From the NCBI GenBank assembly GCA_964057225.1, contig OZ059896.1:14706501-14770500 (forward strand): a stretch of 64,000 nt of DNA, read 5' to 3'. Shown in pieces: positions 35,901 to 47,953 of the stretch (the stretch's first letter is position 1; each line of letters opens with the position of its first letter). The notes under the pieces were generated by a model. That model made no database searches. It had not been told where the DNA came from and saw nothing but the letters and a program-made list of their open reading frames with translations. Both the position numbers and the translations under genes were made by a program. This DNA comes from Auanema rhodensis (taxonomy: Eukaryota > Nematoda > Chromadorea > Rhabditida > Rhabditidae).

Positions 35901-38223
35901 TACTTGTTCCATTCTCCTCCGAAGACGGAGTCGAGGGAAGCCATGATTTCCTTGGGGAGGACAGATTCAGAGCTGAAGATGGAAGCCCAGTTGAAGGTAG
36001 CTCCAGTCATGTACTCGGTGTTGTAGAGAGTCCACTTGTTGAAGCGGCTGTCCAAGAGGTTTTGCTTAAGCTCAGTTGGGATGAGGCGGAGAGCCTTGGA
36101 AACACGGAGGGCCAAGACCTTCTCGCATGGGTTGGTGGACTTGGTGAGGGTGGAGAGAAGGTTGTAGGTGAAGACGCGGACTTGACGGCTGCGCTCAACG
36201 ATGACTTGTTCAACAACTTGGCTGAGGATGGCTTCCTCTGGTCTGGTCATGAGGATGATGTTGAGGGCGGACATGCGGATCTCTGGGAGCTCCATGCGGT
36301 CCTTGTAGACTGGCATGAGGACATATTGGATCTTGCGTGGCATGACGGTGCGGAGACGGCGGAGAGCCTCGATGGCTTGGAGGCGGACGGTCTTCTCTTC
36401 CATCTTGTCAGCGATGATGGTGTTGAGGCTGTAGACGGAAACGTCAATGGCAGCGTTGGAGAGGGTCTTGATCATGAGGACCTTCTCGTAGCGGGTCTCG
36501 GCAGACTTGAACTTGCGGATGAGTTGGTCGACGATCTTTTGCTTGAGGGAGCGAGTGCAGAGCTTCTCCTTCAATTCGTAGGCCATCTTCTCCTCGTTGT
36601 CTCCGCAGAATCCAGAGACAATGGATCCGTAGGTGAGCCAGCAGGATTGACGGAGGACTGGGTTGCGGTGGGCAACATCAGACTCGCAGAAACGGTAGAC
36701 GTCTTCAGCGATGTATTCGGATGGGACACGGATCTCGGCGAGCATCTTGAAGAGTTGAGAAGCCTTGATGGGGTTCATTTGCTTCTTGGTCATCTTCTCA
36801 AGAAGGTGGCGGATGGTGACCTTGGTTCCAGAAAGAGCAAGGGAGTCGAAGAAGATGTGACGCATCTTTTCAACAGTCTTCTCCTCCATCTTCTCCATGT
36901 CGTACAAGAAGCGCTCGATCTTCTCGATCTCGTGCTCAGTGCAGAAACGGAGAACCTTGACAACGCGGGCGATGAGGTTGGTGGTCTCGAGTTCAACTCC
37001 GGATTCGAGGTCCTTGACAATCTTGTTGAAGATCTGCTTAACCATCTCGACCTTGTTGCTCCACATGGGGATGTGGCGAAGGTATTTCTCTTCTCCGGTC
37101 ATAGCGAACATCTCCTCGGCAATTTCCATCTCAGAGTTGTAGATGAGGGTTTCCTTCTCTTCAACTTGGATCTTCTCGATGGTCTTCTCGACCTCTCCGG
37201 CGTAGACAAGGCTGAGCTTGTTGTAGACGTAGGAGACGAGGAGTTGGTTCTTGTCGGCGATTGGGGCGAACAAGTGTTGGGAACGGAGTTCGACATCGCG
37301 GATGAGGAACTTGTTCTCAGTGCGTCCGTGAGTGAGGTTGAAGGTCATGACGGTGGAAGAGAGCTTCTCGTCAGCGACGGTCTTCTTGCATTCTTCGCAC
37401 TTCTCGACGAAGCGGCGTCCGTAACGGACTTCTGGGCGGATGTTGCACTTGTCGAAGTTGACGGACTTGGTCCATTGTTCGAATTCCTTGGATTCTTCGA
37501 TTCTGGTGTAGGCAACCTCGCACTCTCCTTCGAGGGTACGCTGAAGTTCAAAAGGTTTTTGGGTTAAGCTCAGATGGCATTTACCTCGACAACGGTGAAG
37601 TAGTCGTTCTTGCGGATGTCTTCTTCCTCGATCATGTGGTCGCGCATCTCAACTCCCTTCTTAACGTAGTTGATCTGAATTTCAGAAGATTAGAGAACTA
37701 TAGGAAGAGATTCTGAATACTTGGAGCATGTTGACGATGGACTTCTTGATGTTCTTGGACCAGGCGAGCTCTTCTCCGTCGAATTCGACATCTCCGACAA
37801 GTCCGTGCTTGTAGTTGAAGCGGATTGGGAGGGAGAGAAGACGTTCTTGCTCCTGAAACAAGGAAGATGAATTAGAAAAGAGGAAGTTTATATTACCTTC
37901 TCGAGGGTGACCTCCTCCATGCTCTCGAATGGGAGCATTCTGAGGGTGTCGACCTCTTCCTGGCTAGTAGCCCAGCGGAGATTTCTCAATTGCATGCGGA
38001 ACCAATATTCAGAAGATTCAGGTTGGATGCTGACAAGAGATTGGATACGAGTGATAGCCTTCTGGCTTTCAGAGACAGGTAAAGCAGTAGAGAGATGTCC
38101 ATCGAAGAGATAACGGTATTCACGCTCGGAGCGGAATTCGACTTCGTTGATATCGCGTCTCTCGAAAGATGGCAGACTAGCCAGGGTTAGCCCCAAGAGG
38201 CCAACGAGAACGAGAAGTTTCAT
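32977..38223 (-). CDS. vit-6: Vitellogenin copy 4, inverted
   Basis: Intact six-exon gene on the minus strand with start at 38223 and stop at 32977-32979. It is one base longer than the other copies because intron 5 has one extra T in its polypyrimidine run. The protein keeps the signal peptide, RGKRSA and CGICG. It carries MIEEEDIRKND and CKKTV like copy 1, EEELENFG like copies 2 and 3, and a private Ser-to-Phe change (KKEFETTYKQ) near 33150. This mosaic pattern points to gene conversion between arms. Confidence 0.95.
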
Positions 38224-38271
38224 CGTTCTTGATGAGAGTCGTAGACTGTCCTTTACTGTTCAGTTCCTTTC

Positions 38272-38360
38272 TTATATATCAATTCATATTGACATGTGCT
38301 TCCAATCATTTTCCCATTTCATTGCATTTCCTCAGTTTTTTTTTCTTTTCTTTGATAAGA
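38272..38360 (-). promoter_or_regulatory. Promoter of vitellogenin copy 4
   Basis: Read on the minus strand: TATATAA (38272-38278), TGTCAAT VPE1-like (38288-38294) and TGATAAG GATA site near 38352-38358. It matches the promoters of copies 2 and 3. Confidence 0.6.
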
Positions 38361-38398
38361 TCTTAATGGCTAATCAACTATCAATGTTAATTTCAAAT

Positions 38399-38769
38399 CA
38401 CCGTTCACAATACCATCCGCAAGATCCCAACAACCCTCGGTATGGTAATCGTTCTTGAATCTAAGATGTCAACTCTTGCTACTGCCACCGGACACATCAT
38501 GGTTGAATTCGAGGCCAAGAGCTCTGACCGCTTCACCGGACTCCACCATGTTCCTAAACCAGAAATTGCTTCCACTCATGTTATCAAGCTTGAAGTTCGC
38601 ACTCCAGTAGTGTGATACGGAGTCAAACTTCTCCACGGAGCCAAGATCAACATTCCCTAGAGGAGACCGTCTTCAAGAATTCAGAGACCAAGGGACATAT
38701 TGTCCATCTCCTGACCCGCCTAGTCTCGTATGTCTCAGTCTGGGAAAAGGAAACACCGTCACTAACCCA
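38399..38769 (+). pseudogene. Vitellogenin exon-4 fragment (relic), inverted spacer
   Basis: This is the inverted counterpart of the relics at 17305 and 23691. On the plus strand it reads like sense vitellogenin exon 4, with the in-frame TGA in CCAGTAGTGTGATACGG and the deletion after AACATTCCC. It is again antisense to, and upstream of, the adjacent functional vitellogenin (copy 4). Confidence 0.9.
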
Positions 38770-38872
38770 AAATCATCGAAAATAATATTATGAACAACTA
38801 TGAAATACTAACCATATACCATATAGGTAACCGATAATGATAAACGTATTTGAAAATATTAGAAAAGGGAAA

Positions 38873-38991
38873 AGCTTACGGCACCCGGGATTCCCAAGCC
38901 GTCTCCGATCCAAGTACTAACCGGGCCCAACGTTGCTTGACTTGCCAGATCGGACGGGATGGCGTATTTTCAACGTGGTATGGTCGTAAGC
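38873..38991 (-). rRNA. rrn-5S: 5S ribosomal RNA, right inverted spacer
   Basis: A 119-nt 5S gene on the minus strand, near-identical to 17082-17200. One difference is visible (GGCGTATTTT where the others have GGCGTACTTT). Terminal helix and internal promoter blocks are intact. Confidence 0.92.
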
Positions 38992-39280
38992 GAAGGATTT
39001 TCTTTCTTTTCGGAATATGTACGGAGTGCAACCGTTCCTTCTAGTTTAGTTTTGAAAAATGACGTCATTTCACGTGGAACAATCTTCCATAATATGCTAA
39101 TCAGCCTTATCAGGCATTCAAAAATTGCGTATATCACCCATGTTTCGGGTAATTAGAAAAAGTTTTTCAACCAGCAATAATCGCACCTCGGCAAAGCTTC
39201 ATTGGTCACGCGATGTTTGACTGAAATGATGGTTTTGGATATTCCCTCTGAGGTTTTCACGTGTTTTACGTAATTATTGT
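38992..39280. other. Right end of the amplified vitellogenin/5S block
   Basis: This inverted pre-5S spacer ends at about 39280 inside what would be the 3' flank of a further vitellogenin. The vitellogenin itself is missing, and sequence unrelated to the unit begins after a second CACCTCGGCAAAGC motif (39281-39307). Confidence 0.8.
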
Positions 39281-39697
39281 CACCTCGGCAAAGCCTCATT
39301 GGTCACGTTATCTCTACTGCGCCGAGCTGTCCATCAATAAATATTATATATAATAATTATAATAAACGTTATCATTATAGAACTTTTTACGCATAAAAGT
39401 TAAAAATTTAAAGCAGCAGCATTTTCAAAAGCTCATGAATACATTTAATTAGTTAATATTTTTTTTAATTTTCATCGATTGTTGTTGTTTTCTTGATTGA
39501 ACTTTTGTATTATTTTTGATATTTGTATATAAAAACTTGAATAGATAACAGTTAGAACATTCATTGATAGAATTTTAGGGAAAACTCGCCTGTTTCCATG
39601 AAAATAGATTTTGAAATGATTATTACAGACTCGTACAAACTATAGACAGAACTTTTGTGAGATCAGTTGACAAACAGAGAGTGTGGGAGAGAGAGAA

Positions 39698-39754
<57 letters not shown>

Positions 39755-39882
39755 AGAGATAGAGAAATAGAATGATCGAACAAGAGAAACGCAAAGTTAA
39801 AGAAAATTAGAGAGAGAGAGCATTTGATATCTTCATCTTCAAGACGAAAAATATAGTTTGTGATTATATTATTTTCTCTGAT
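39281..39882. other. Intergenic region with GA microsatellite
   Basis: Non-coding DNA between the vitellogenin block and the 3' end of the carboxypeptidase. A GA-rich run spans about 39685-39760. It starts with a copy of the spacer word CACCTCGGCAAAGCCTCATT. Confidence 0.6.
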
Positions 39883-42270
39883 TTATTGGTTTCCTTGAGG
39901 AAGATCATACATCTCGTTTAATTCCGAAACAATGTCGTCAAGTTGCTGAAACTGAAAATAAAACTTGAGTAATATTTGAAGTATTTTTAGGACTAACATC
40001 AACAGGATCGGATGGCATTAGTTGTTTCAACGAGAAGTTTACAACCTGAGCACTATCGCGAACTTTGTTAGTTACAGTAACCTGAAATACAGTATTAAGA
40101 ATTTTAAAAATTAATTATATACATTTCGAGCAACTGGTTCATATCCTTTAGCCAAGACTTGGACCTCATATGTTCCTTCAGGCAATATACGGTAATAATC
40201 TCCATTAATCCCTAAACATGTATATGAAAATTGAGATTTTTTCATATGCTTCAACTAACAGGTTGTCACTGGATGAGCAACAGTCTCAGTCTTGTTCATA
40301 ATCCATATTCCTGCATTAGGGATGGGCTCGAAGGTTTCAGCATCAACAACAACTCCTTTGATTCCGGAATGAACCTGTATATTTGATATAAGCATATTGA
40401 TAACAGAAAAAAATGTTACCTTGAACATATATTCCATCAAAGCTTTTTTGTTGTCTTCCCAATATTGAGGCAAAGCTTTTCCTGCGGGCATCTGAAAGAA
40501 AAACCTGAATCGAGAGAAAAACCCTATTGAACCTAACCTTTTCGCAACTCAATTCGACAGTGATTTCGAAGGAGTTTGAAGCTAAGTAATTGAAATCTTG
40601 CATTCCACCGCTGACAGCATACCATTTAGCTCCATTAGTGATTCCTCCTGAAGTTAATGATATCATTGTTGCCATCATCAATCGTTGTTTTGAATAACCG
40701 CCTTACCTTGACGAGCAAAAGCATCATTGCTAGTTCCATCACAAGAAGGATGATCATTCTTAGCCATATGAGCAGTGTTCTTGGCATAGCTCTCAGCCAG
40801 CCAACTGGAATTTATTTGATATAAAGTAGATGTTTCGACTTTCATACCGGAAAGTTCCATCATCTGGGGAAGCAGAATATTCACTGACTTCAGTAAGATC
40901 TTTAGCATAGTTAGAATCGAATGGATAGTTAGCAACTAGATCTCCTTCATGCAAGTTGGCAGAAAGAACAAATGGCAACTTCATGATCCAGCTAAGAACA
41001 GCGATAGTCTCTGGTTGACGTTCGATCTAGAACTCAAACATTTGCTTGATTTTTCTCATTTCAGCGAACCTCTCCTTCGTCTTCGTTAATAAGATCCATG
41101 AGGTGGTCAAACTTAGGAATCTCCATCTGCTTTAAGAAGTAGAAGATACGATCAAGATCGGGGAAATCTCTATATAAATATTAGTTTATAACACACAACA
41201 ATATTAAAGCCTTATTCCAACCTGTTCAAGTCAACACCATTAGCATTAGAACGTCCAGTTAACCAAGTACGAGCAGATGGCTCCTAAAATGTGAAAATAA
41301 TGGTAAATTAGTTGAAGAAAAGTTTTTAAAAAGTTGTAGTTTGTACTAAAAGAAAGAAAAACAATTAATTCCAAAGAGCCTACCGTATTCAATGAAAGTT
41401 CAAATCCATCAGGATTCATTGTTGGCATAATATGAATAGAAGTAGAATTGAGAAGTTGAATGATTTCCTGTAAATGTCATATAATATGCCATGTGAAGGA
41501 ACTTTAAGCTTAATATAGCTTTACCTTATCCTTATTCACAGCTCCATCACACAGCATGTCAGCTAAACGAATTAGAAGTTCACGTCCAATAGCTTCATTG
41601 CCATGCATATTTCCAATATATTTCATTTCTGGCTTCACTGTAAAGAACAAAAAAAGTAAAACTCTCGTTTTCACATCAATTCCATCATCATCCTCATCTC
41701 ATTTTTAGAATTCGAAGTTCGTTTGCAGCGATAAAAAACAACAAAAAAATTTTTGTAATTTTTTTTAAATTTTATCTTTTTATGAAAGACAAATAAGAAA
41801 TTTTTTGATTATATTACTCTAGAATGTTTCAATCTGGTTCTAGGTCGATGATAAGAAAATCATATGTCAGTCAAACATCTTCTAGCATATGATCTTCTTG
41901 AATATAAATATTTGTAAAGTTTTTCGGGAAAAAACGAGAGAATGGCGAATTCCCAAAACACTTGAAACTTGCTTTGTTCACCACCTCCTTCGACGCCAGC
42001 TTATTGAACATTGGTTACTCTTGTTGCGTCAAAATGATTTGAGAGTTAAACGCAAAAAAGGTAACTAGCTCGCCCCTAATGGGCCTTGAATGTTATTAAT
42101 TTATCAATGGAACTTCAATTTATGTTCTGAAACACTGAAAGAAGCTAAATTCTTTGTGTATGACGTCATAAGATTTTCGGATGTTCATAGGATTTCGGAT
42201 TTTGCTTTCGAAGGAAATACGCAGATGGCTTGTGCCTGCCAGTTCATTGAGCTAAATGAAAAGACACTTA

Positions 42271-42305
<35 letters not shown>

Positions 42306-43954
42306 CTATATAGATATATAAATGACTATAAAGGGAAGCTCATAATATAAGCTTATAGCATAGGCTATAAGCTTTGGATACACATAGGGCAAAGAGCTAA
42401 ATGAAGAATGAAGCATTTTGAGACTTCACGATGAAATGAAGCGATGAGATGAAGAAGAACTAGATGAGGATGACACTTTCTTTGATCTCTCACCCAAAAT
42501 AATATTTTATTATTTTTATATCTATTTAATGGAATCTTATTAAATTAATAAATAGATATAATTAAATTTATTTATATATTCCTTTTTACTTCTCCTGATT
42601 ATATTATATTAACTATTTTATTTACAAATATAAACCTAATCTTAAGTATTTTCTGAGTTTCAATGAAGTCAGCAATAAGCTGTAGAAGTACGAATTTCAT
42701 GAATTTTTCAAGCATTACCGACTATCATAAACCTCATTTCGATTCTCAGAATCAGCTACACGCTTGCACACACACACACCCACAGACAGGCATCTCATGA
42801 CTGTGTCACAGATACATACATTTACAGATGATTCAGAAAGAGAGAGTTAACTTACACATACATATACGAATACGGTATGATGACAATTCTTTTTTTTATT
42901 TTATTTTCTTTGATAAAAATTCACAAAACGAATTTTGTTCATAATTATTCTCACATTTTCAGAATATTTTTAATCAAAAAAAAAGCAAAAAATAAGTAAA
43001 TGAGAAGGAACTGGGAAGGACTTACATGCAATATGCTCTCCAGGAGTTGTAGAGAAGTGGATTACAGCCAAATCACGATCTTCGACCGATTTTCCAATCG
43101 AGTAAAGAGTTGTAATCTGCAAAAAATATATTTCTTCCGACAAAAAATCCTTTCTTTTGGTCCCTTTTTCGATAATTTTTTTTCATTTTCATAAAAGTAG
43201 AAGTAGCATTGATGCTACTAATAGACCCCATCTCAACTAATGAGATCATGAGCACGAGATATATTGGAAGCGAAAATGAAAATTATTTTTAAAACTTTTT
43301 TTTCTTTTCTCAGTAAAAGTTATATTAATTTTGAAAAGAATATTTTCTATTACACTTTATTAAGCTATGTTTACAATAATGGGATGAAGTACGATTTGGA
43401 ATAGAAAGATAAAACCACAACAGACGAAGAACTACAGAGGAGAATCTTTCGTTTCGAAAATAAATTGAGCACATTTTATATTTCTAAATAGGCAAACACC
43501 TCGTTTTTTGATTCGATTTTTGATTATTTGATTCGCAATATCAAAAAATATAACATGAATAAGCTTGTTTCCATCAACTTACAACTTCATTCAATCGCGT
43601 CATGTGATGGAAGCTCAAACTAAACATTCATCTCCCACCAGCCTAATTCAAAAAGAAGCACAATACCCTTTCTCCTTTTAAGAACTTATGCTTCAAAATA
43701 AAACTTGCTCAGATGTTGAGATTTAGCAACACTATAGTTTGCTTTGAGGTGAATGATTTTAGAGAAATGTTATTTTATGTTGAAAAGATGAAAAAATTAA
43801 AATGTCAACTCACGTCTGGGCATTTTTGGTTGATCTGTTCAAGTTTGTAGATAAGTTGTTCATGGTTGTGATATCGACTCCATTCATCAATTGGAGTGGC
43901 TGATACAGCCCAAAACAGGTAGAAAACGAGCTGAGCCCGCATCAGAAGAGCCAT
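39883..43954 (-). CDS. egl-21: Carboxypeptidase E-like prohormone-processing enzyme (EGL-21 type)
   Basis: Fourteen exons on the minus strand join in frame to 468 residues, near the length of C. elegans EGL-21. The start at 43954 gives a signal peptide ([21 protein letters not shown]). The M14 metallocarboxypeptidase domain has the zinc motif in YIGNMHGNE (near 41610), the substrate Arg region in [16 protein letters not shown], the third zinc ligand in [14 protein letters not shown] and the catalytic Glu in [11 protein letters not shown] transthyretin-like C-terminal domain follows ([15 protein letters not shown] ... [14 protein letters not shown]). The enzyme trims C-terminal Lys/Arg from proneuropeptides after convertase cleavage in dense-core vesicles. 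Large introns (41638-43025 and 43117-43813) flank exon 2. No truncation is seen. Confidence 0.93.
42275..42302. repeat. CA microsatellite in an egl-21 intron
   Basis: (CA)n tract of about 28 bp within the 1.4-kb intron between carboxypeptidase exons 2 and 3. The rest of that intron shows no independent gene. Confidence 0.85.
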
Positions 43955-46257
43955 GAGGCTGTTGAAATGACTGCAGCGACGTGGGCGGAGGACGTGGAGC
44001 CGAGTAGGGCCTGAGGGCTGAAGCGAAAGAATCAATACGAGGCAGGGAGCATGTGAGAGAGCCATTAGAAAGAATGTGAGATAGAGTAAGAATTGAAGAG
44101 AAGCAGGCAATGAAAAGAAGCTAAAAAAGGAGTTAATGACGTCAGTTTGGATGGAAAGCAGCGACGGCATAGATGTTTCGATGTCGACGTCTGAACATCG
44201 AAAAAGAAGGAAAGAAAGAGATGGCGATATAGAAAGTTTGTGAAAGAAGGAGCAAAAGCAAAGTATTAAAAAGGAGAAAGAAGAAGTTCAAAGAAAAGAG
44301 AGAGAAAGTAATAGGTTACATAGATGAGCACATTAGTAGTATATTCATTTTAAAAATGGAAAAGTCTTTTTGATTAACTAATTGAAAACACAAAAAATAT
44401 ATAAATGAAGTACAGAAAGATAAAGAAAGAATAAATTCAACTTATAACTTGGTGAAGTTTATATAATTTCTTTTGAATAAAACAAAAATGTTACTGAAAT
44501 GTGACTGCACCTTGATGAAAGTTTTCCATTCTCGCCCCCCCCCTCTCCTTTTCCTCTCTTGTCTTCTTTTTTCTATCTCTATCTCTCTCCTATCCGCATT
44601 TCTTGCTCATCTTATCATCTCTAAAATTCTCTTTTCTCTTGCTATTTCGAGCAAAAAATATGTTGCTTGTTATTCTGTTTTTTTTTCTGCATCAGATAGA
44701 AAAAAAACTCAAATGTTGTTTCCCAGAATATGTCTGCTCTACCCTTTTCTCTCTATATCCTGTACTTACTAGCTTACTTTCTTTCTCTCTGCTAACTATT
44801 TATCCTTTATTCCCTCTCACTTATTCTCACTCTCTCAGTTTCTCTCTTTCTCTATTAACTATCTCACTGCCTTGAGAAGAATACTTAGATTGAAAATAGT
44901 TTCAAGTCTAATCACATATTCATTGTAAGATTTTTTTTTTGAAATAAAAAAAATTAAGATTAAAGAAAGTGAATGAAATAGCAATAGGCGAAAAGGGGGG
45001 GGGGGCAGAAAAAAACCTGAAGAAAATTCCTTGCAGTTAATTGCGCAAAGATCTTACTTCCCCCTTTTTTCTTTCTTTCTTTTGAAAAAAAATTATTTCC
45101 ACCAAGAATAATATCTTTTAGACAAAAATTTGTATGTACCATGTAGAATAGATGTATAAACAAGACTACTCATTGCTCTTTACCAGAGTGAAAAAGTCTT
45201 CAAAGCTACGAAGAAAAAAGATTTTAAAAGAAATTGAGAATGATGTATGATCAACATATACATATATTAGCTAGGATAAAACGGTTTTATTCGTTTTATT
45301 GTAGTCTCAGCTTTAGATATATCTTACTATATCAGTATCCGGTTCAACTATTTCTAAAAAGAAATTCACAAATTTGAGAGACATAGAAAGGGAGAGAAGC
45401 GGAGGAGGAAGGAATAGCGACGACTGAAGATTCAAAAAAATCCACCTCAAGTTTTTCTTTTTCCTCTTCTTCTCAAAAGCCATTTTATAAGAAATCAAAC
45501 TTCTAAACATCAGATCAAATAAGATTTTAAATTTTAATATTCTAATAATTACAAAAAAAAAAGAAATTTTTTTATAAAACTTAAATTATTTACATTATCT
45601 ACAAAATTATTCTCAAATCATTTATTTTGTTAAAATAAATATTCTAATTTAAATATTTTACTTTATTAATTTATTATTAATAATTAAAATGATATTTATG
45701 TTATATATATATACATAAATATTAATATTCAAATAGTATATACATGAACGAATATACATATGTTCATATTTCAAATTCGTTTTTTCGACAAAAAAAAGAA
45801 AGAAAGTGCTGTTGCTCAAGCTTTATAATGCTTATGCTGCTGTTGCTATTAAAGAAATTGTATGAACAGGAGATAGAAATAGTGGAACAAAAACAAGAAA
45901 AACAGTTCAACAAATGTGCAAATCTTGCATAATGATGTCAAACTTGAGATAAACATTTCTCTTCTTTTTTATTCATTTGTTTGTATTTTTCTTAAAACAC
46001 AACACTTATAAGGTTATTTTATAACAAAAAATTTTTTTTGAGCTTTTATATATACATATACATCTATATATATATATATGTATATATATACATACTCTCG
46101 GATAGAAAGAAAATTAATTTTTGAGAAAAATTTGTGTGCAAAGGAGACAAAATAGCTATTTTCGTGAAATGCTCGACCTATTATGAACTGGAACCTCTTT
46201 CAAACAACCAACCCACAAGCCCTCTTCCTCCCCCTCAGTTCTTCTTCATTATCTATT

Positions 46258-46335
46258 TCTCTCTCTCACTCTCTCTCTCTCTCTCACACACACTTTCGCT
46301 CTCTCATTCTCTCTCTCACACACTCACTCTCTCTC
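46258..46335. repeat. CT/CA microsatellite
   Basis: A run of CTCTCT mixed with CACACA. It creates spurious Ser/Leu-rich open frames on the plus strand. Confidence 0.85.
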
Positions 46336-46932
46336 ATTCCTATTCTTTTCTTAAACAGGCTCTTTCGTAGTCATTTCTCAGTCATCTGTTACTTATCTTA
46401 CTATAATCCTTTTAAAGTTAAGTTCATAAGGTATTCTAGAATACAGTTGATATATGTATGTAGATGAAAGTGGGAACATACAAATAAAAAGTTGTGGGGG
46501 GGGGAGGCGTTTTTTGGATATGAACGAGAACGAAAGGAAAGAGAAATAAAAATAAAAACTCAAAATCATTATAAACAAAATGTAAAAAATAAATAAAAAT
46601 AGTTTATTAAAACAAAATATAATGAAAGTATTTGTTGAAAAACAGACCTTTTCATCATTTTCTGAAAAACGTTTTTAATCGGTTGCATTCATTAAAGTTA
46701 TATCATATTGGAAACAAGTCAGAGAAATTAATAAAAAATTAGTTTCATAAAATAGAAAATAGAAATATATTTATATATATATATATATATATGATGTGAT
46801 GTGATAATTACAAAAATATTTTACTTAGAATTGAGTTGAATCACCATTAACTGACTGCTCACGATCAATCGTTATCAATCGAGCAATAATCACCATCTTA
46901 AATCGATTATATATGAATTAATTGATATTTTC

Positions 46933-46998
46933 GATGAAATAATAGAATTTTATACCTTAAAATATATATTTTAAGGTATAAAATTATATTATTTCATC
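46933..46998. repeat. 66-bp near-perfect palindrome
   Basis: Two 33-bp arms (GATGAAATAATAGAATTTTA... and its reverse complement) abut without a spacer and differ at one base (G vs T at arm position 13). The sequence is AT-rich and could extrude as a cruciform or be a small palindromic repeat. No gene is associated. Confidence 0.9.
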
Positions 46999-47953
46999 TA
47001 AAGAAAAGTTCAATGTACTTCAATTGTATAACTGAATATTCCAGGAAAGAATGAAGAAGAAGGCATCTCATTGTCGACGTCAATGCGTTTGGTCTCAGAT
47101 ATCAAGCAGAACTACATTCTACACACACACACACATACATGTATATGTATGTATAGCATATAAATAGTATCAACTGCTTCAACTGATTCTAAAAAAAATG
47201 AAATTTCATTAGCATTGATAACGGATTATAATGATTAATACGATGGGAATTTAAAAAAAAAAGAAGAAGAAAGACTTGTACTTCAAAAGATAAACGATGT
47301 TTTCTCGTTTACAACCTTATATACTAGTCTGAGCCTGATGAAATAAAAACAAGGAAAATCAAATGAGTGTCTATTACTTCATCAATTGGTTCCAATGATT
47401 GTTATTCACAATCCCAAAAACCATTTATCCATTCAATTATTAAAAAAAGATTTTGATTCGTAATCCACCCAAGTTCCGTTAATGTGGAGGCTGAGTCCGG
47501 TTTTCAGGTTCGTTGCCTGCACTCCATACGAGATCGATCCATCTCATATTGAGAAAAAATGTTTTATTGGCATTCAGAATATGCCATATCATTCAATTAG
47601 CCTCTATAGATTTCTAAGATTCTTCTGATGTCGTTATTCGGCTGAGAAAAACGACAATGAAAAGTTGCTGTTACCTTAGAAACAGACTGTTTTTTTTCGA
47701 GACAAAACTATATTTTCCCATTTTTTTCAATTTCTCCCCAACATCAAATGTTCTTTTTATTTTCTAATTAAAACTAAGAATTTCAAAAGGTTTGAGGCTT
47801 AATTATATTCTAATTATAGAAATTTGTATCGTATTTTCTTGAATAATATACATTCATCTGTGAATTTATCTAGTAAATTATTTTTTTAAGGACAAATAGA
47901 CAAGGTAATTGAAAATAATCAAATATTCCATTAGTCTCTCATCTCTTGAGAGT

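Larger units (their letters stand above)
43955..47953. other. Four-kilobase gene-poor region with simple sequence
   Basis: No convincing exon was found on either strand. The region includes purine-rich DNA (about 44080-44330), a pyrimidine-rich stretch (about 44520-44880) with a 9-C run at 44535-44543, an 11-G run at 44995-45005, CT repeats at 46258-46335, a 9-G run at 46496-46504, and a near-perfect palindrome at 46933-46998. Its left part should contain the egl-21 promoter. Confidence 0.55.

Noticed and set aside
11464-38223. Four vitellogenin copies as a pure assembly artefact
   Set aside because: Copies differ by coding changes, intron length and 5S variants, and the inverted copy has private changes. 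An artefact would be expected to give exact duplicates. Copies 2 and 3 do look identical, so their exact number still depends on long reads.
44473-44875. Ser/Leu/Phe-rich frames in pyrimidine-rich DNA
   Set aside because: Low-complexity products of CT-rich sequence with no splice context or family similarity. The same applies to frames at 46134-46467, 62394-62630 and 62859-63194.
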